Below, piece by piece: positions 21,877 to 30,886 of a stretch of DNA of 64,000 nt. Position numbers and translations under genes: made by a program. Every line of letters starts with the position of its first letter. Position 1 is the stretch's first letter. The notes beneath the pieces are model-generated. The model did no database searches. It was given only the letters and a program-made list of their open reading frames with translations, and was not told the DNA's origin. The DNA is from Pseudomonas xantholysinigenes (lineage in GTDB: Bacteria; Pseudomonadota; Gammaproteobacteria; Pseudomonadales; Pseudomonadaceae): contig NZ_CP077095.1 in assembly GCF_014268885.2 (NCBI RefSeq), positions 1 to 64,000 of the forward strand, given 5' to 3'.

Positions 21877-22764
21877 GTGGAAAAGTTCAAGGGCGCCCTG
21901 ATGGTCGGGGTGCTGCGCCTGTTTGCCAAGCTGCCCTGGAGCGCTGTGCAGCGCGTCGGCGCCGGTATCGGCTGGCTGATGTGGAAAATCCCCAATGGCT
22001 CGCGCAATGTCGTGCGCATCAACCTGGCCAAGTGTTTCCCTGAGATGGACCCGGTCGAGCGTGAGCAACTGGTGGGCCGTGCATTGAAGGATATTGGCAA
22101 GTCGTTCGTCGAGAGCGCCTGTGCCTGGATCTGGCCACCGCAGCGCTCGTTGGACCTGGTCAAGGAAGTGCACGGCCTGGAAGTGCTGGAGCAGGCCCTG
22201 GCCTCGGGCAAGGGCGTGGTGGGCATCACCAGCCACCTGGGCAACTGGGAAGTGCTCAATCACTTCTATTGCAACCAGTGCAAACCGATCATCTTCTATC
22301 GTCCGCCCAAGCTGAAGGCGGTGGATGACCTGCTGCGTGAACAGCGCGTGCAGATGGGCAACCGCGTGGCGCCTTCGACCAAGGAAGGCATCCTCAGCGT
22401 GATCAAGGAAGTGCGCCGGGGTGGTCAGGTGGGGATTCCTGCGGATCCAGAGCCGGCCGAGTCGGCGGGTGTGTTCGTGCCTTTCCTGGGTACCCAGGCG
22501 CTGACCAGCAAGTTCGTGCCGAACATGCTGGCCGGTGGCAAGGCGGTCGGGGTGTTCCTGCATGCCCTGCGGCTGCCGGATGGCTCGGGCTTCAAGGTGT
22601 TCCTGGAAGCGGCACCAGAAGCGATGTACAGCACCGATGTAACTGAATCGGCAGCGGCCATGAGCAAGGTGGTCGAGCGTTATGTGCGCGAGTATCCGAG
22701 CCAGTACATGTGGAGCATGAAGCGCTTCAAGAAGCGTCCGGCTGGGGAAACACGTTGGTATTAA
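21877..22764 (+). CDS. lpxL: Lipid A biosynthesis lauroyl acyltransferase
   Basis: Inner-membrane late acyltransferase of the HtrB/LpxL family, adding a secondary acyl chain to lipid A. The start is GTG at 21877 (MEKFKGALMVGVLRL, 295 residues) and follows AAGGAA. The catalytic HX4E motif is SHLGNWE near residue 120. Other family blocks are FYRPPKLKAVDDLLREQR, the GGQVGIPADPEPAE region, and YPSQYMWSMKRFKKRP near the end. The paralogue assignment (HtrB1 or HtrB2) cannot be made from this window. Confidence 0.9.
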   Translation: MEKFKGALMVGVLRLFAKLPWSAVQRVGAGIGWLMWKIPNGSRNVVRINLAKCFPEMDPVEREQLVGRALKDIGKSFVESACAWIWPPQRSLDLVKEVHGLEVLEQALASGKGVVGITSHLGNWEVLNHFYCNQCKPIIFYRPPKLKAVDDLLREQRVQMGNRVAPSTKEGILSVIKEVRRGGQVGIPADPEPAESAGVFVPFLGTQALTSKFVPNMLAGGKAVGVFLHALRLPDGSGFKVFLEAAPEAMYSTDVTESAAAMSKVVERYVREYPSQYMWSMKRFKKRPAGETRWY

Positions 22765-22770
22765 GAACCT

Positions 22771-22873
22771 GGGGGCGCTTTGCGCCCCTTTCGCGACGCA
22801 AGGCCGCTCCTACAGGGTAATGCGATCTCCTGTAGGAGCGGCCTTGCGTCGCGATGGGCTGCAAAGCAGCCCC
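22771..22873. repeat. Paired REP element (GGAGCGGCCTTGCGTCGCG family)
   Basis: Two inverted copies of TTTCGCGACGCAAGGCCGCTCCTACAGG are flanked by short GC hairpins (GGGGGCGCTTTGCGCCCC and GGGCTGCAAAGCAGCCCC). It fills the gap between convergent lpxL and the TPR gene and may act as a bidirectional terminator. Confidence 0.9.
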
Positions 22874-22880
22874 GGCGATT

Positions 22881-23189
22881 TCAGACCTTATTCAATTTCT
22901 TCAGAAACACCGTCATCTCCTTCTCGGCCTGCTTGTCCCCATGGGCCTGCGCCGCCTCGATCCCCTCCTCCCAGGCCTTGCGCGCCCCAGCCAGGTCACC
23001 CTGCAGCTGATAGGCCTTGCCCAGCAGCTTCCACGCCGCCGAGTACTTCGGATCCTGCTGCACACAGGCCGCCAGGTGCAGCGCCGCTTCAGCCCCATTG
23101 CCTTCATCCAGCCAGGCCTTGCCCAGCCCGAACCTCAGCAGCGGGTTATCCACACCCTTGGCCAGCATCTTCTCCAGCGATTCGCGCAT
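22881..23189 (-). CDS. Tetratricopeptide-repeat protein
   Basis: Small TPR protein of 102 residues, probably a cytoplasmic protein-interaction module with no known partner. The ATG at 23189 (MRESLEKMLAKGVDNPLLRFG) is chosen over 23210 because GGGAGAGAG lies just upstream. Two TPR-like helical hairpins are visible: FGLGKAWLDEGNGAEAALHLAACVQQDP and AAWKLLGKAYQLQGDLAGARKAWEEGIEAAQ. It lies between two REP pairs and is not obviously in an operon. Confidence 0.82.
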   Translation of the reverse strand: MRESLEKMLAKGVDNPLLRFGLGKAWLDEGNGAEAALHLAACVQQDPKYSAAWKLLGKAYQLQGDLAGARKAWEEGIEAAQAHGDKQAEKEMTVFLKKLNKV

Positions 23190-23218
23190 AGGTCTCTCTC
23201 CCGAATCCATGATGTTGC

Positions 23219-23303
23219 GAGCGCCTGTGGGAGCGGATTCACCCGCGAATGCGTCGGTAGATCGACAATCGCATTCGCGGGTAAACCCGCTCCCACAGGG
23301 GGA
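23219..23303. repeat. Paired REP element (GCGGGTAAACCCGC family)
   Basis: Inverted pair CCTGTGGGAGCGGATTCACCCGCGAATGC and GCATTCGCGGGTAAACCCGCTCCCACAGG, with a GATC-containing centre. It separates the trkA 3' end from the TPR gene start. Confidence 0.9.
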
Positions 23304-23309
23304 AATGAA

Positions 23310-24683
23310 CTAGAAGAAACTCAGGCCCACGTGGAACAGCTTCTCCACGTCCCGAATATGCTTTTTATCCACAACGAACAGGATCACATGGTCGCCCGAC
23401 TCGATCACCGTGTCGTCATGGGCGATCAGCACCTCCTCGTCGCGGATGATCGCGCCGATGGTGGTGCCCGGCGGCAACGAGATGTCCTCGATGGCCTTGC
23501 CCACCACCTTGCTCGATTTTGAATCGCCATGGGCCACCGCCTCGATGGCTTCGGCCGCGCCACGGCGCAGCGAGTGCACGCTGACGATATCGCCGCGGCG
23601 CACGTGGGCCAGCAAGGTGCCGATGGTAGCCAACTGCGGGCTGATGGCGATGTCGATCTCACCACCCTGCACCAGGTCGACGTAGGCTGGGTTGTTGATG
23701 ATGGTCATCACCTTGCGCGCCCCCAGGCGCTTGGCCAGCAGCGACGACATGATGTTGGCCTCGTCGTCGTTGGTCAGGGCCAGGAAGAGATCGGCGTCGG
23801 CGATGTTCTCTTCGAGCATCAGGTCCTTGTCCGAGGCGCTGCCCTGCAGCACCACAGTGCTCTCCAGAGTGTCGGAGAGCTGGCGGCAGCGCGCCGGGCT
23901 CTTCTCGATGATCTTCACCTGGTAGCGGCTCTCGATGGCCTCGGCCAGGCGCTCGCCGATCTGCCCGCCACCGGCGATGACCACGCGCTTGTTGGTTTCG
24001 TCGATGCGCCGCAGCTCGCCCATCACCGCGCGGATGTCCTTGCGCGCGGCAATGAAGAACACTTCGTCGTCGGCCTCGATCACCGTGTCGCCCTGCGGGG
24101 TGATCGGCCGGTCGCGGCGGAAGATCGCCGCCACGCGGGTATCGACGTTGGGCATGTGCGCGCGGATCTGGCGCAGTTGCTGGCCCACCAGCGGCCCGCC
24201 GTAATAGGCGCGGACCGCCACCAGCTGGGCCTTGCCCTCGGCGAAGTCGATCACCTGCAATGAACCTGGATGTTCGATCAGGCGCTTGATGTAGTTGGTC
24301 ACCACCTGTTCGGGGCTGATCAGCACGTCCACGGGAATGTGGTCGTTGTCGAACAACTCTTCGCGGGTGAGGTAGGCCGACTCGCGCACCCGGGCGATCT
24401 TGGTCGGGGTGTGGAACAGCGAGTAGGCGACCTGGCAGGCGACCATATTGGTCTCGTCGCTGTTGGTCACCGCCACCAGCATATCGGCGTCGTCGGCGCC
24501 GGCCTGGCGCAGCACCGTCGGCAGCGAGGCGCGGCCTTGCACGGTGCGGATGTCCAGGCGGTCGCCCAGGTCGCGCAGGCGCTCGCTGTCGGTGTCGACC
24601 ACGGTGATGTCGTTGGCTTCGCTGGCCAGGTGCTCCGCCAGCGTGCCGCCCACTTGCCCTGCGCCGAGGATGATGATCTTCAT
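23310..24683 (-). CDS. trkA: Trk potassium uptake regulatory protein TrkA
   Basis: Cytoplasmic NAD(H)-binding gate of the Trk K+ channel (TrkH/TrkG). The 457-residue protein is a tandem duplication: RCK-N Rossmann fold [14 protein letters not shown] at residues 7-20 with its C-domain, then a second fold [14 protein letters not shown] near 239 and a second TrkA-C domain ending [13 protein letters not shown]. It is the last gene of the minus-strand run def, fmt, rsmB, trkA and starts 24 bp after rsmB. Confidence 0.95.
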   Translation of the reverse strand: MKIIILGAGQVGGTLAEHLASEANDITVVDTDSERLRDLGDRLDIRTVQGRASLPTVLRQAGADDADMLVAVTNSDETNMVACQVAYSLFHTPTKIARVRESAYLTREELFDNDHIPVDVLISPEQVVTNYIKRLIEHPGSLQVIDFAEGKAQLVAVRAYYGGPLVGQQLRQIRAHMPNVDTRVAAIFRRDRPITPQGDTVIEADDEVFFIAARKDIRAVMGELRRIDETNKRVVIAGGGQIGERLAEAIESRYQVKIIEKSPARCRQLSDTLESTVVLQGSASDKDLMLEENIADADLFLALTNDDEANIMSSLLAKRLGARKVMTIINNPAYVDLVQGGEIDIAISPQLATIGTLLAHVRRGDIVSVHSLRRGAAEAIEAVAHGDSKSSKVVGKAIEDISLPPGTTIGAIIRDEEVLIAHDDTVIESGDHVILFVVDKKHIRDVEKLFHVGLSFF

Positions 24684-24707
24684 CCGCTACTCCCTACCCT
24701 TTTGTTC

Positions 24708-26018
24708 TTACCCGCGCGAAGCGGCGATCTTGATCAGTTTGGCGTAATAGAACCCGTCATGGCCGCCTTCCTGGGCCAGCAACTGGCGGCCGTGGGGCTG
24801 GCGCAGGCCGGCTTCGGTGGCCAGGTCCAACTCGCGGGCACCAGGGGTGCGGGCGAGGAAGGCATCGATCACTTCGGTGTTCTCGGTCGGCAGGCTTGAG
24901 CAGGTGGCGTAGAGCAGCATGCCGCCCACCTCCAGCGTCGGCCACAGGGCGTCGAGCAATTCGCCTTGCAGCGCGGCCAGGGCCGGAATGTCCTCGGCCT
25001 GGCGGGTCAGCTTGATGTCTGGGTGGCGGCGGATCACGCCGGTGGCCGAGCATGGCGCGTCGAGTAGGATGCGCTGGAACGGTTTGCCATCCCACCAGCT
25101 GGCGGTGTCGCGGGCGTCGCAGGCGATCAGCTCGGCGTCGAGCTTGAGGCGGTCGAGGTTTTCGCGCACACGGGCCAGGCGCTTGGCTTCCAGGTCGATG
25201 GCGACCATGTGGGCCAGGCCGGGCTCGGCTTCCAGCAGGTGGCAGGTCTTGCCGCCGGGGGCACAGCAGGCGTCGAGCACGCGCTGGCCGGGAGCCAGTT
25301 CCAGCAGGTCGGCGGACAACTGCGCGGCTTCGTCCTGCACGCTCACCCAGCCGTCGGCGAAGCCCGGCAGGCCGCGCACGTCGCAGGCCTCGGCCAGGAC
25401 GATGCCGTCACGGCTGTACTGGCAGGCGCTGGCCTGGATGCCGGCCTCGGCCAGCAGTGCCAGGTAGGCGTCGCGGCTGTGATGGCGGCGATTGACCCGC
25501 AGGATCATCGGTGGGTGGGCGTTGTTGGCGGCGCAGATGGCTTCCCATTGTTCCGGCCAGAAGGCTTTCAGCGACTTCTGCAGCCAGCGTGGGTGGGCAG
25601 TACGCACTACCGGGTCGCGTTCCATGCCGACGAGCAGCTCCTCGCCTTCACGCTGGGCGCGGCGCAGCACGGCATTGAGCAGGCCCTTGGCCCACGGCTT
25701 CTTGAGCTTGTCGGCGCAACCCACGGTCTCGCCGATGGCGGCGTGGGCCGGGATGCGCGTGTAGAACAGCTGGTACAGGCCGACCAGCAGCAGCGCCTGC
25801 ACATCGGCGTCGGCGGCCTTGAACGGCTTCTGCAGCAGTTGCGCGGCCAGCAGGTCCAGGCGCGGTTGCCAGCGGGCGGTGCCGAAGGCCAGGTCCTGAG
25901 TGAGGCCACGGTCGCGCTCGTCGACCTTGTCCAATTGCGCCGGCAGCGAGCTGTTCAGCGAGGCCTTGCCGCTGAGTACGGCGGCAAGGGCGCGGGCGGC
26001 GGCCAGGCGTGGGTTCAT
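24708..26018 (-). CDS. rsmB: 16S rRNA m5C967 methyltransferase
   Basis: RsmB (Sun/Fmu) uses SAM to methylate C967 of 16S rRNA. The ATG at 26018 ([20 protein letters not shown]) overlaps the fmt stop by 4 bp and gives 436 residues. It has an N-terminal NusB-like helical domain, the SAM-binding loop [15 protein letters not shown], and the two cysteines of m5C methyltransferases in [15 protein letters not shown] and [15 protein letters not shown]. Confidence 0.95.
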   Translation of the reverse strand: MNPRLAAARALAAVLSGKASLNSSLPAQLDKVDERDRGLTQDLAFGTARWQPRLDLLAAQLLQKPFKAADADVQALLLVGLYQLFYTRIPAHAAIGETVGCADKLKKPWAKGLLNAVLRRAQREGEELLVGMERDPVVRTAHPRWLQKSLKAFWPEQWEAICAANNAHPPMILRVNRRHHSRDAYLALLAEAGIQASACQYSRDGIVLAEACDVRGLPGFADGWVSVQDEAAQLSADLLELAPGQRVLDACCAPGGKTCHLLEAEPGLAHMVAIDLEAKRLARVRENLDRLKLDAELIACDARDTASWWDGKPFQRILLDAPCSATGVIRRHPDIKLTRQAEDIPALAALQGELLDALWPTLEVGGMLLYATCSSLPTENTEVIDAFLARTPGARELDLATEAGLRQPHGRQLLAQEGGHDGFYYAKLIKIAASRG

Positions 26019-26947
26019 TGGCCGAGCACCTTGCCACTGGCGAATTTCTCGCGGCGGCTGTTGAACAGGTCGCTGAAGGCCAGGGCCTTGCCGCCGGGCA
26101 GTTGCAGGCGGGTGAGGCTCAGGGCGCCATCGCCGCAAGCGACGACCAGGCCGTCCTTGCTGGCGGAGAGGATTTCGCCGGGGGCGCCCTTGCCTGTGGA
26201 CAAGTTAGCGGCCTGCACTTTCACGCTTTCGCCGTCGAGGGTGCTGTGGCACACCGGCCACGGGTTGAAGGCACGGATCAGGCGCTCCAGCTCCACGGCC
26301 GGGCGGCTCCAGTCGATGCGCGCCTCGTCCTTGTTCAGCTTGTGTGCATAAGTGGCCAGAGCATCGTCCTGAACTTCACCTTGCAGGGTGCCATCGGCCA
26401 GGCCGGCAATGGCCTGCACCACGGCGCCGGGGCCCATGGCGGCGAGGCGGTCGTGCAGGGTGCCGCCGGTGTCGTCGGCGCTGATCGGGGTGATCACCTT
26501 GAGCAGCATCGGGCCAGTATCCAGGCCCGCTTCCATGCGCATCACGGTCACGCCGCTCTCGGCGTCACCGGCTTCCACGGCGCGCTGGATCGGCGCCGCA
26601 CCGCGCCAGCGCGGCAGCAGGGAGGCATGGCTGTTGATACAACCCAGGCGCGGAATATCCAGCACCACTTGCGGCAGGATCAGGCCGTAGGCGACCACCA
26701 CCATCAGGTCTGGCTTGAGCGCGGCGAGTTCGGCTTGCGCCTCGGCGTTGCGCAACGTCTGCGGCTGGTACACCGGGATGTCATGGGCCACGGCCAGCGC
26801 CTTCACCGCGGTGGGCATGAGCTTCTGGCCACGGCCGGCCGGGCGGTCGGGCTGGGTGTAGACGGCCACGATCTCGTACGGGCTGTCGAGCAGGGCCTTG
26901 AGGTGTTCGGCGGCAAACTCTGGAGTGCCTGCGAAGACGATGCGCAT
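26015..26947 (-). CDS. fmt: Methionyl-tRNA formyltransferase
   Basis: Formylates initiator Met-tRNA using 10-formyl-tetrahydrofolate. The 310-residue protein begins [20 protein letters not shown] and carries the catalytic Asn-His region [20 protein letters not shown]. The C-terminal OB-like domain is present. Translation is coupled to rsmB through an ATGA overlap. A strong hairpin terminator lies directly upstream, between it and def, so its transcription may rely on read-through or on a promoter inside that gap. Confidence 0.97.
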   Translation of the reverse strand: MRIVFAGTPEFAAEHLKALLDSPYEIVAVYTQPDRPAGRGQKLMPTAVKALAVAHDIPVYQPQTLRNAEAQAELAALKPDLMVVVAYGLILPQVVLDIPRLGCINSHASLLPRWRGAAPIQRAVEAGDAESGVTVMRMEAGLDTGPMLLKVITPISADDTGGTLHDRLAAMGPGAVVQAIAGLADGTLQGEVQDDALATYAHKLNKDEARIDWSRPAVELERLIRAFNPWPVCHSTLDGESVKVQAANLSTGKGAPGEILSASKDGLVVACGDGALSLTRLQLPGGKALAFSDLFNSRREKFASGKVLGQ

Positions 26948-26961
26948 GGAGTTCTCGCTTC

Positions 26962-26995
26962 TTGAAAAAGAAAAAGGCTTGCCGGAGCAAGCCTT
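26962..26995 (-). terminator. Intrinsic terminator between def and fmt
   Basis: Read on the minus strand it is AAGGCTTGC, TCCG loop, GCAAGCCTT, then TTTTCTTTTTC. The 9-bp stem is perfect and has a U-rich tail. It begins 15 bp after the def stop and its tail ends about 15 bp before the fmt ATG. Confidence 0.85.
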
Positions 26996-27009
26996 CTGGA
27001 AGGTGGGGA

Positions 27010-27516
27010 TCAGGCTTGCTGGCGGTGCTGCTTTTCCAGCTTCTTCTTGATCCGGTCGCGTTTGAGCTGGGACAGGTAGTCGACGAACAGCTTGCCGTTG
27101 AGGTGATCGAACTCATGCTGCACGCACACCGCCAGCAGGCCTTCGCATTCCAGCTCGTAGGGCTTGCCGTCGCGGTCCTGGGCCTTGACCCGCACGCGCA
27201 GCGGGCGGTCGACGTTCTCGTAGAAGCCGGGTACCGACAGGCAGCCTTCCTGGTACTGGCCCATGTCGTGGGTCAGTTCCTCGACCGTGGGGTTGATGAA
27301 GACGCGCGGTTCGCTGCGGTCTTCGCTCAGGTCCATCACCACGACCTGCTTGTGCACGTTGACCTGGGTGGCGGCCAGGCCGATGCCGGGCGCCTCGTAC
27401 ATGGTCTCGAACATGTCGTCGATCAGCTGGCTCAGGGCGTCGTCGAACTCCGTCACCGGTTTGGCGATGGTGCGCAGGCGCGGATCGGGGAATTCGAGAA
27501 TGTTCAAAATGGCCAT
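27010..27516 (-). CDS. def: Peptide deformylase
   Basis: Metalloenzyme that removes the N-formyl group from new proteins. The ATG at 27516 ([21 protein letters not shown]) gives the usual 168 residues. The three deformylase motifs are present: [10 protein letters not shown] (motif 1), EGCLSVPG with the metal Cys (motif 2), and [12 protein letters not shown] with the two metal His and catalytic Glu (motif 3). The divergent gap of about 208 bp to dprA contains a DnaA box at 27670-27678. Confidence 0.97.
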   Translation of the reverse strand: MAILNILEFPDPRLRTIAKPVTEFDDALSQLIDDMFETMYEAPGIGLAATQVNVHKQVVVMDLSEDRSEPRVFINPTVEELTHDMGQYQEGCLSVPGFYENVDRPLRVRVKAQDRDGKPYELECEGLLAVCVQHEFDHLNGKLFVDYLSQLKRDRIKKKLEKQHRQQA

Positions 27517-27669
27517 GGCGGTCAGGCAGTCACTGTGCGGTCGGTTGAAAACTGAGCACACATAATAAAGGGAAATGGGGCGTTCGGCACCTGTGAAGCT
27601 TGGCTAGGGTCTCTATGGGCTTGATAGCTGCCGTTTCATGGACAGCTTTTCAAAGTGTTACTCACAAAG

Positions 27670-29018
27670 TTATCCACAGGATGTGCCACGTAATTGGCCC
27701 CCTGTCGATCAAGGATGATTCCTCATGAACCCATCCCGTTCGTCGCCTTGTCCGCCTGCGGAACTGGAGGCGCGGCTGCGTCTTCATAGCCTTCCCGATA
27801 TTGGCTTGCGTCGTTTCCATACTCTCATCGAAGCGTTCGGCAGTGCCTCGTCGGCGCTGAGTGCACCGGCCAGCGCCTGGCATGCGTTGGGACTGAAGGC
27901 AGCCAGTATAGACGCCCGGCGCAGCCCGCAAGTGCGCGACGGCGCATTGGCTGCAATGCGCTGGATAGAGCATCCGGGCCAGCATTTACTGATGTGGGAC
28001 GGGCCTGGCTACCCGGCGCTGCTGGCCGAGATAGACGATCCGCCACCGCTGCTGTTCGTCGCGGGTGACCCTGATTTGCTCGAGCAACCGCAACTGGCGA
28101 TCGTGGGCAGCAGGCGTGCTTCACCTCCGGCGCTGGATACGGCGGGCGCGTTTTCCCGTTGCCTTTCCCAGGCTGGTTTCACCATCACCAGCGGGCTGGC
28201 GCTGGGCGTCGATGGTGCCGCTCATCGGGCCGCTTTGAAGGCCGGCGGGCACACCATCGGGGTGCTCGGCACGGGGTTGCAAAAACTTTATCCACAGCGC
28301 CACCGTGACCTGGCACGGGCAATGCTCGACAGTGGTAGCGCGCTGGTTTCCGAGTACCCGCTGGATGCCGGGCCGCTGGCCGGCAACTTCCCGCGCCGCA
28401 ACCGGATCATCAGCGGCTTGTCGCTGGGCGTGCTGGTGGTGGAGGCCAGCCTGGCCAGCGGTTCGTTGATCACCGCACGGCTTGCCGCCGAACAGGGGCG
28501 GGAGGTGTACGCGATTCCCGGGTCCATTCATCACCCCGGCGCCAAGGGCTGCCACCAGCTGATCCGCGATGGTGCCCTGCTGGTGGAAAGCGTGGAGCAG
28601 ATCCTCGACAGCCTGCGCGGTTGGCAGAACCTGCCGCCCGCAGTTGTGGATAAAGCCGCCCATCCCCTGCTCGCCCTGCTCCACGCCGCACCCCAGACCA
28701 GCGAGGGCCTGGCCCACAGCAGCGGCCTGCCGTTGGCCCAGGTGCTAGCAAGCCTCACTGAGCTGGAACTTGAGGGCCGGGTGAGCAATGAAGCCGGGCG
28801 TTGGTTTGCCCGTGCGGGCTAAGTACACTGCGCACACGGCGTTTATGCGGAGAGACGGAAATGGTGAGCAGTTGGCGTGTGCAACAAGCCGCGCGTGAGG
28901 TGAAGGCGGGTGCGGTGATCGCCTATCCGACGGAAGCGGTCTGGGGCCTGGGCTGCGACCCGTGGAACGAGGACGCGGTGTATCGCCTGCTGGCGCTCAA
29001 GTCGCGGCCTGTGGATAA
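27670..29018. other. Cluster of four perfect DnaA-box 9-mers
   Basis: TTATCCACA at 27670-27678 and 28288-28296, and its complement TGTGGATAA at 28645-28653 and 29010-29018, occur within 1.35 kb spanning the def-dprA gap, dprA and tsaC. They are part of 17 perfect copies in the first 41 kb of the window. Confidence 0.6.
27725..28822 (+). CDS. dprA: DNA-processing protein DprA
   Basis: Single-stranded-DNA-binding protein that loads RecA during natural transformation. The 365-residue protein has an N-terminal SAM-like helical region, the central Rossmann-like DprA fold ([62 protein letters not shown]) and a C-terminal winged helix ([30 protein letters not shown]). It is followed after 38 bp by tsaC, a conserved dprA-tsaC pairing. 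Confidence 0.95.
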   Translation: MNPSRSSPCPPAELEARLRLHSLPDIGLRRFHTLIEAFGSASSALSAPASAWHALGLKAASIDARRSPQVRDGALAAMRWIEHPGQHLLMWDGPGYPALLAEIDDPPPLLFVAGDPDLLEQPQLAIVGSRRASPPALDTAGAFSRCLSQAGFTITSGLALGVDGAAHRAALKAGGHTIGVLGTGLQKLYPQRHRDLARAMLDSGSALVSEYPLDAGPLAGNFPRRNRIISGLSLGVLVVEASLASGSLITARLAAEQGREVYAIPGSIHHPGAKGCHQLIRDGALLVESVEQILDSLRGWQNLPPAVVDKAAHPLLALLHAAPQTSEGLAHSSGLPLAQVLASLTELELEGRVSNEAGRWFARAG

Positions 29019-29418
29019 AGGGCTGATCCTGGTCGCCGACAATATTCGCCAGTTCGATTTTCTGTTCGAGGATTTCCCCCAGGATTGGATCGATCGCATG
29101 AGCGCCACCTGGCCGGGGCCGAACACCTGGCTGGTGCCGCACCAGGGCCTGCTGCCCGAGTGGGTGACCGGGCAGCACGACACCGTGGCGCTGCGAGTCA
29201 GCGATCATCCACAGGTGCGGGAGCTGTGCGCGCTGGTCGGGCCGTTGATCTCCACCTCCTGCAACCCGGCCGGGCGGCCGGCGGCCAAGAGCCGACTGCG
29301 GGTGGAGCAGTATTTCCACAACGAGCTGGACATGGTGTTGGGTGGAGCCTTGGGTGGGCGGAAGAACCCGAGCCTGATTCGCGACCTGGCGACCGGTGAG
29401 GTTGTGCGCCCGGGCTGA
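28861..29418 (+). CDS. tsaC: Threonylcarbamoyl-AMP synthase
   Basis: Sua5/YrdC-type enzyme that makes threonylcarbamoyl-AMP for t6A37 modification of tRNAs. The 185-residue protein starts [20 protein letters not shown] after a GGAGAGA site and has the family motifs [51 protein letters not shown] and [16 protein letters not shown]. The short form without a Sua5 extension is TsaC. It is the last core gene before the 29.5-31.8 kb accessory islet. Confidence 0.95.
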   Translation: MVSSWRVQQAAREVKAGAVIAYPTEAVWGLGCDPWNEDAVYRLLALKSRPVDKGLILVADNIRQFDFLFEDFPQDWIDRMSATWPGPNTWLVPHQGLLPEWVTGQHDTVALRVSDHPQVRELCALVGPLISTSCNPAGRPAAKSRLRVEQYFHNELDMVLGGALGGRKNPSLIRDLATGEVVRPG

Positions 29419-29427
29419 TGCCGCTGG

Positions 29428-29530
29428 CGAGGGCTTTGCCCTCGTTTCGCGACACAAGGCCGCTCCCACAGGCAATCGCGATCCCCTGTAGGAGCGGCCT
29501 TGTGCCGCGAAAGGGCCGCAAAGCGGCCCC
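29428..29530. repeat. Paired REP element (GGAGCGGCCTTGTG family)
   Basis: Inverted copies TTTCGCGACACAAGGCCGCTCCCACAGG and CCTGTAGGAGCGGCCTTGTGCCGCGAAA, with flanking hairpins GAGGGCTTTGCCCTC and GGGCCGCAAAGCGGCCC. It marks the left edge of the accessory islet just after tsaC. Confidence 0.9.
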
Positions 29531-29543
29531 AGTAACCAATTGG

Positions 29544-29604
29544 GAAACGTCCTACTACCCCCGTCCTAAGCCGCCACCTTCACTACAGGAACCCCTACCT
29601 CTAG
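29544..29604 (+). repeat. Copy A of a 61-bp conserved non-coding element
   Basis: Starts GAAACGTCCTAC and ends GGAACCCCTACCTCTAG. It aligns without gaps to copy B at 30306-30366, with about 39 of 61 bases identical by hand count. It lies 43 bp upstream of the unknown gene at 29648 and may be its promoter or leader. Confidence 0.65.
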
Positions 29605-29647
29605 CTTGCTCGCCGTGCGTCACAAATCGGCGGGAGCATCTAGAACA

Positions 29648-30136
29648 ATGCCGCTATTCGAGAATGCCGAGTACCTGATAAGGGCGAATCTGGAGCAACT
29701 AGCGTCCAATCATCGGGTCAGGGCGGTGGAGATAGGCAGATTTACCGCTGATCAGTTCGAAGCGATCAACAGGCAGAAAGCAGGGCAGGATTTACCCCAG
29801 CTTGAGGATCCGGGCATCGTCTTCATTGGCAGTCATGCCTACAGAAGCCGGGTGATACGCGACGGATACACCATTGATGACATGGTTCTGCAAATCAAGG
29901 CAGCGCTGGCAGCGACATCGATCTGGAAGAAGGCCACGCACATGACTGCTCTTCGCAGCACGATTGGCCGAATCGATGGCTATGGCAATGAAATCTACGA
30001 TGAGGCGATTTTTGAACTGACGGCCCGCAAGCCCAAGGCGGAGCTCTATTCCATCGTGCCCAAAGGGGATAGAAACAAGCCCAAAAATAATGGCCGCTTA
30101 AGCGGCCAAAGGGTAAGGATGCGCTCGCCCGGATAA
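29648..30136 (+). CDS. Protein of unknown function
   Basis: A 162-residue protein I do not recognise. The ATG at 29648 (MPLFENAEYLIRANLEQLASN) follows GGGAG by 11 bases. The body contains RFTADQFEAINRQKAGQDLPQLEDPGI and the compact block IVFIGSHAYRSRVIRDGYTIDDMVLQIKAALA, rich in charged residues and without signal peptide or membrane segment. The final ~15 codons read through a perfect 16-bp palindrome (30091-30106). The C-terminus (NNGRLSGQRVRMRSPG) therefore looks like fortuitous coding, perhaps after loss of an earlier stop. GC content is lower than in the core neighbours. A nuclease-toxin-like domain is possible but unsupported. Confidence 0.6.
   Translation: MPLFENAEYLIRANLEQLASNHRVRAVEIGRFTADQFEAINRQKAGQDLPQLEDPGIVFIGSHAYRSRVIRDGYTIDDMVLQIKAALAATSIWKKATHMTALRSTIGRIDGYGNEIYDEAIFELTARKPKAELYSIVPKGDRNKPKNNGRLSGQRVRMRSPG
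30086..30106 (-). terminator. Palindrome with minus-strand U tract
   Basis: GGCCGCTTAAGCGGCC (30091-30106) is a perfect palindrome. On the minus strand it is followed by ATTATTTTT, which fits an intrinsic terminator for minus-strand transcription. On the + strand it lies inside the last codons of the unknown gene. Confidence 0.45.
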
Positions 30137-30206
30137 CTTGAAACTCAACCGGCGCACCAGCACAACCTCAGGGAGAAAGGCTACGCCTCAGAGCCGGCAC
30201 GGTCAA

Positions 30207-30227
30207 GCGAGGGGCCCTACCCCTCGC
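30207..30227. repeat. Short GC hairpin
   Basis: GCGAGGGG and CCCCTCGC form an 8-bp stem with a 5-base loop, followed by GTGTCGCTCCCACAGGG, a half-REP remnant. It lies 70 bp beyond the unknown gene and is probably its transcription end. No gene is seen from 30137 to 30568. Confidence 0.5.
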
Positions 30228-30305
30228 GTGTCGCTCCCACAGGGATTCTCTGCACCCTCAGGACTTTCTGATTTTTCCTCTCAAGGTTGCCCATTTCGAA
30301 TTCAG

Positions 30306-30366
30306 AGAAATATCCTACGCAGTCTGTCGACTGCCATTACCTTCTCAGTGGGAACGCCTGCCTCTA
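30306..30366 (+). repeat. Copy B of the 61-bp conserved non-coding element
   Basis: Starts GAAATATCCTAC and ends GGAACGCCTGCCTCTAG, matching copy A (29544-29604) without gaps. It lies immediately upstream of the hairpin-rich leader of the DUF3077-like gene. A further match to only the first 12-14 bases (GGGAAATACCCTAC) occurs at 30950-30963. Confidence 0.65.
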
Positions 30367-30378
30367 GGCTCCAGACCG

Positions 30379-30540
30379 TCGCCGAATAACTTGGCGATCG
30401 GGTGTGGTAACCCGAGCAGGGAGAGATCTTGGCAGTCAATGGCGGCTGCATGCGGGAGGCTTTTTGCCTGCCGGGTTTTGAGATCTCTCCCGGTTTACCA
30501 CCCCGTGTGCAGCTGCCACCCATTCGTGTGGTAACGAATG
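30379..30540 (+). promoter_or_regulatory. Structured leader RNA upstream of the DUF3077-like gene
   Basis: Several nested inverted repeats can be read: TCGCC/GGCGA (30379-30398); an outer helix GTGGTAA (30404-30410) with TTACCAC (30495-30501); an inner perfect 11-bp helix GGGAGAGATCT (30419-30429) with AGATCTCTCCC (30481-30491); within it a GGGAGGC/GCCTGCC hairpin with one mismatch; and a perfect CATTCGT/ACGAATG hairpin (30521-30540) ending 28 bp before the start codon. This density of complementary arms suggests a cis-acting RNA. I recall similar sequence repeated in front of small genes in P. putida genomes. Its ligand or partner is unknown. Confidence 0.6.
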
Positions 30541-30568
30541 CGTGTCGGCCCTGAAACGAGATCTCATG

Positions 30569-30877
30569 ATGAAGAAAATCGTTCCGGATCCACCTCTGCC
30601 TTCGACTTCTACCCACCCCTTCGGCCGCTGCGACGCCGGCCACCCTCCACTCTTCACCGTAAACCCCAACATCGAAGCCCACGATGCCCTGGTACACGTC
30701 GCGCTCTACCTGCGCTGTGCCTACGACACCGGCATCAAGGCCCTCGATCACCTGCGCGACGAGGGGCGTGGCATGTACTGGTCGAGCCTGCATTCGCTGG
30801 AAATGGCGGAGGGATTGGTGGAGGCGATGCTCGATGGCATCGAGTCGGCGCCAGCGGCGAAGAAACCCACTGACTGA
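30569..30877 (+). CDS. DUF3077-like small protein
   Basis: A 102-residue protein starting MKKIVPDPPLPSTSTHPFG. An adjacent in-frame ATG three bases upstream is equally possible. The pattern LFTVNPNIEAHDALVHVALYLRCAYDTGIKALDH followed by SSLHSLEMAEGLVEAMLDGI fits the pseudomonad DUF3077 family of short helical proteins of unknown function. No signal peptide or membrane segment is seen. It sits behind a long structured leader and ahead of a strong hairpin, as an isolated single-gene unit. Confidence 0.65.
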   Translation: MKKIVPDPPLPSTSTHPFGRCDAGHPPLFTVNPNIEAHDALVHVALYLRCAYDTGIKALDHLRDEGRGMYWSSLHSLEMAEGLVEAMLDGIESAPAAKKPTD

Positions 30878-30886
30878 ACTGACGCA

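Noticed and set aside
23318..23333. CACGTGGAACA in trkA as a further parS site
   Set aside because: Only about 13 of 16 positions match and the left half-site is lost. It encodes the normal TrkA C-terminus FHVGLS.
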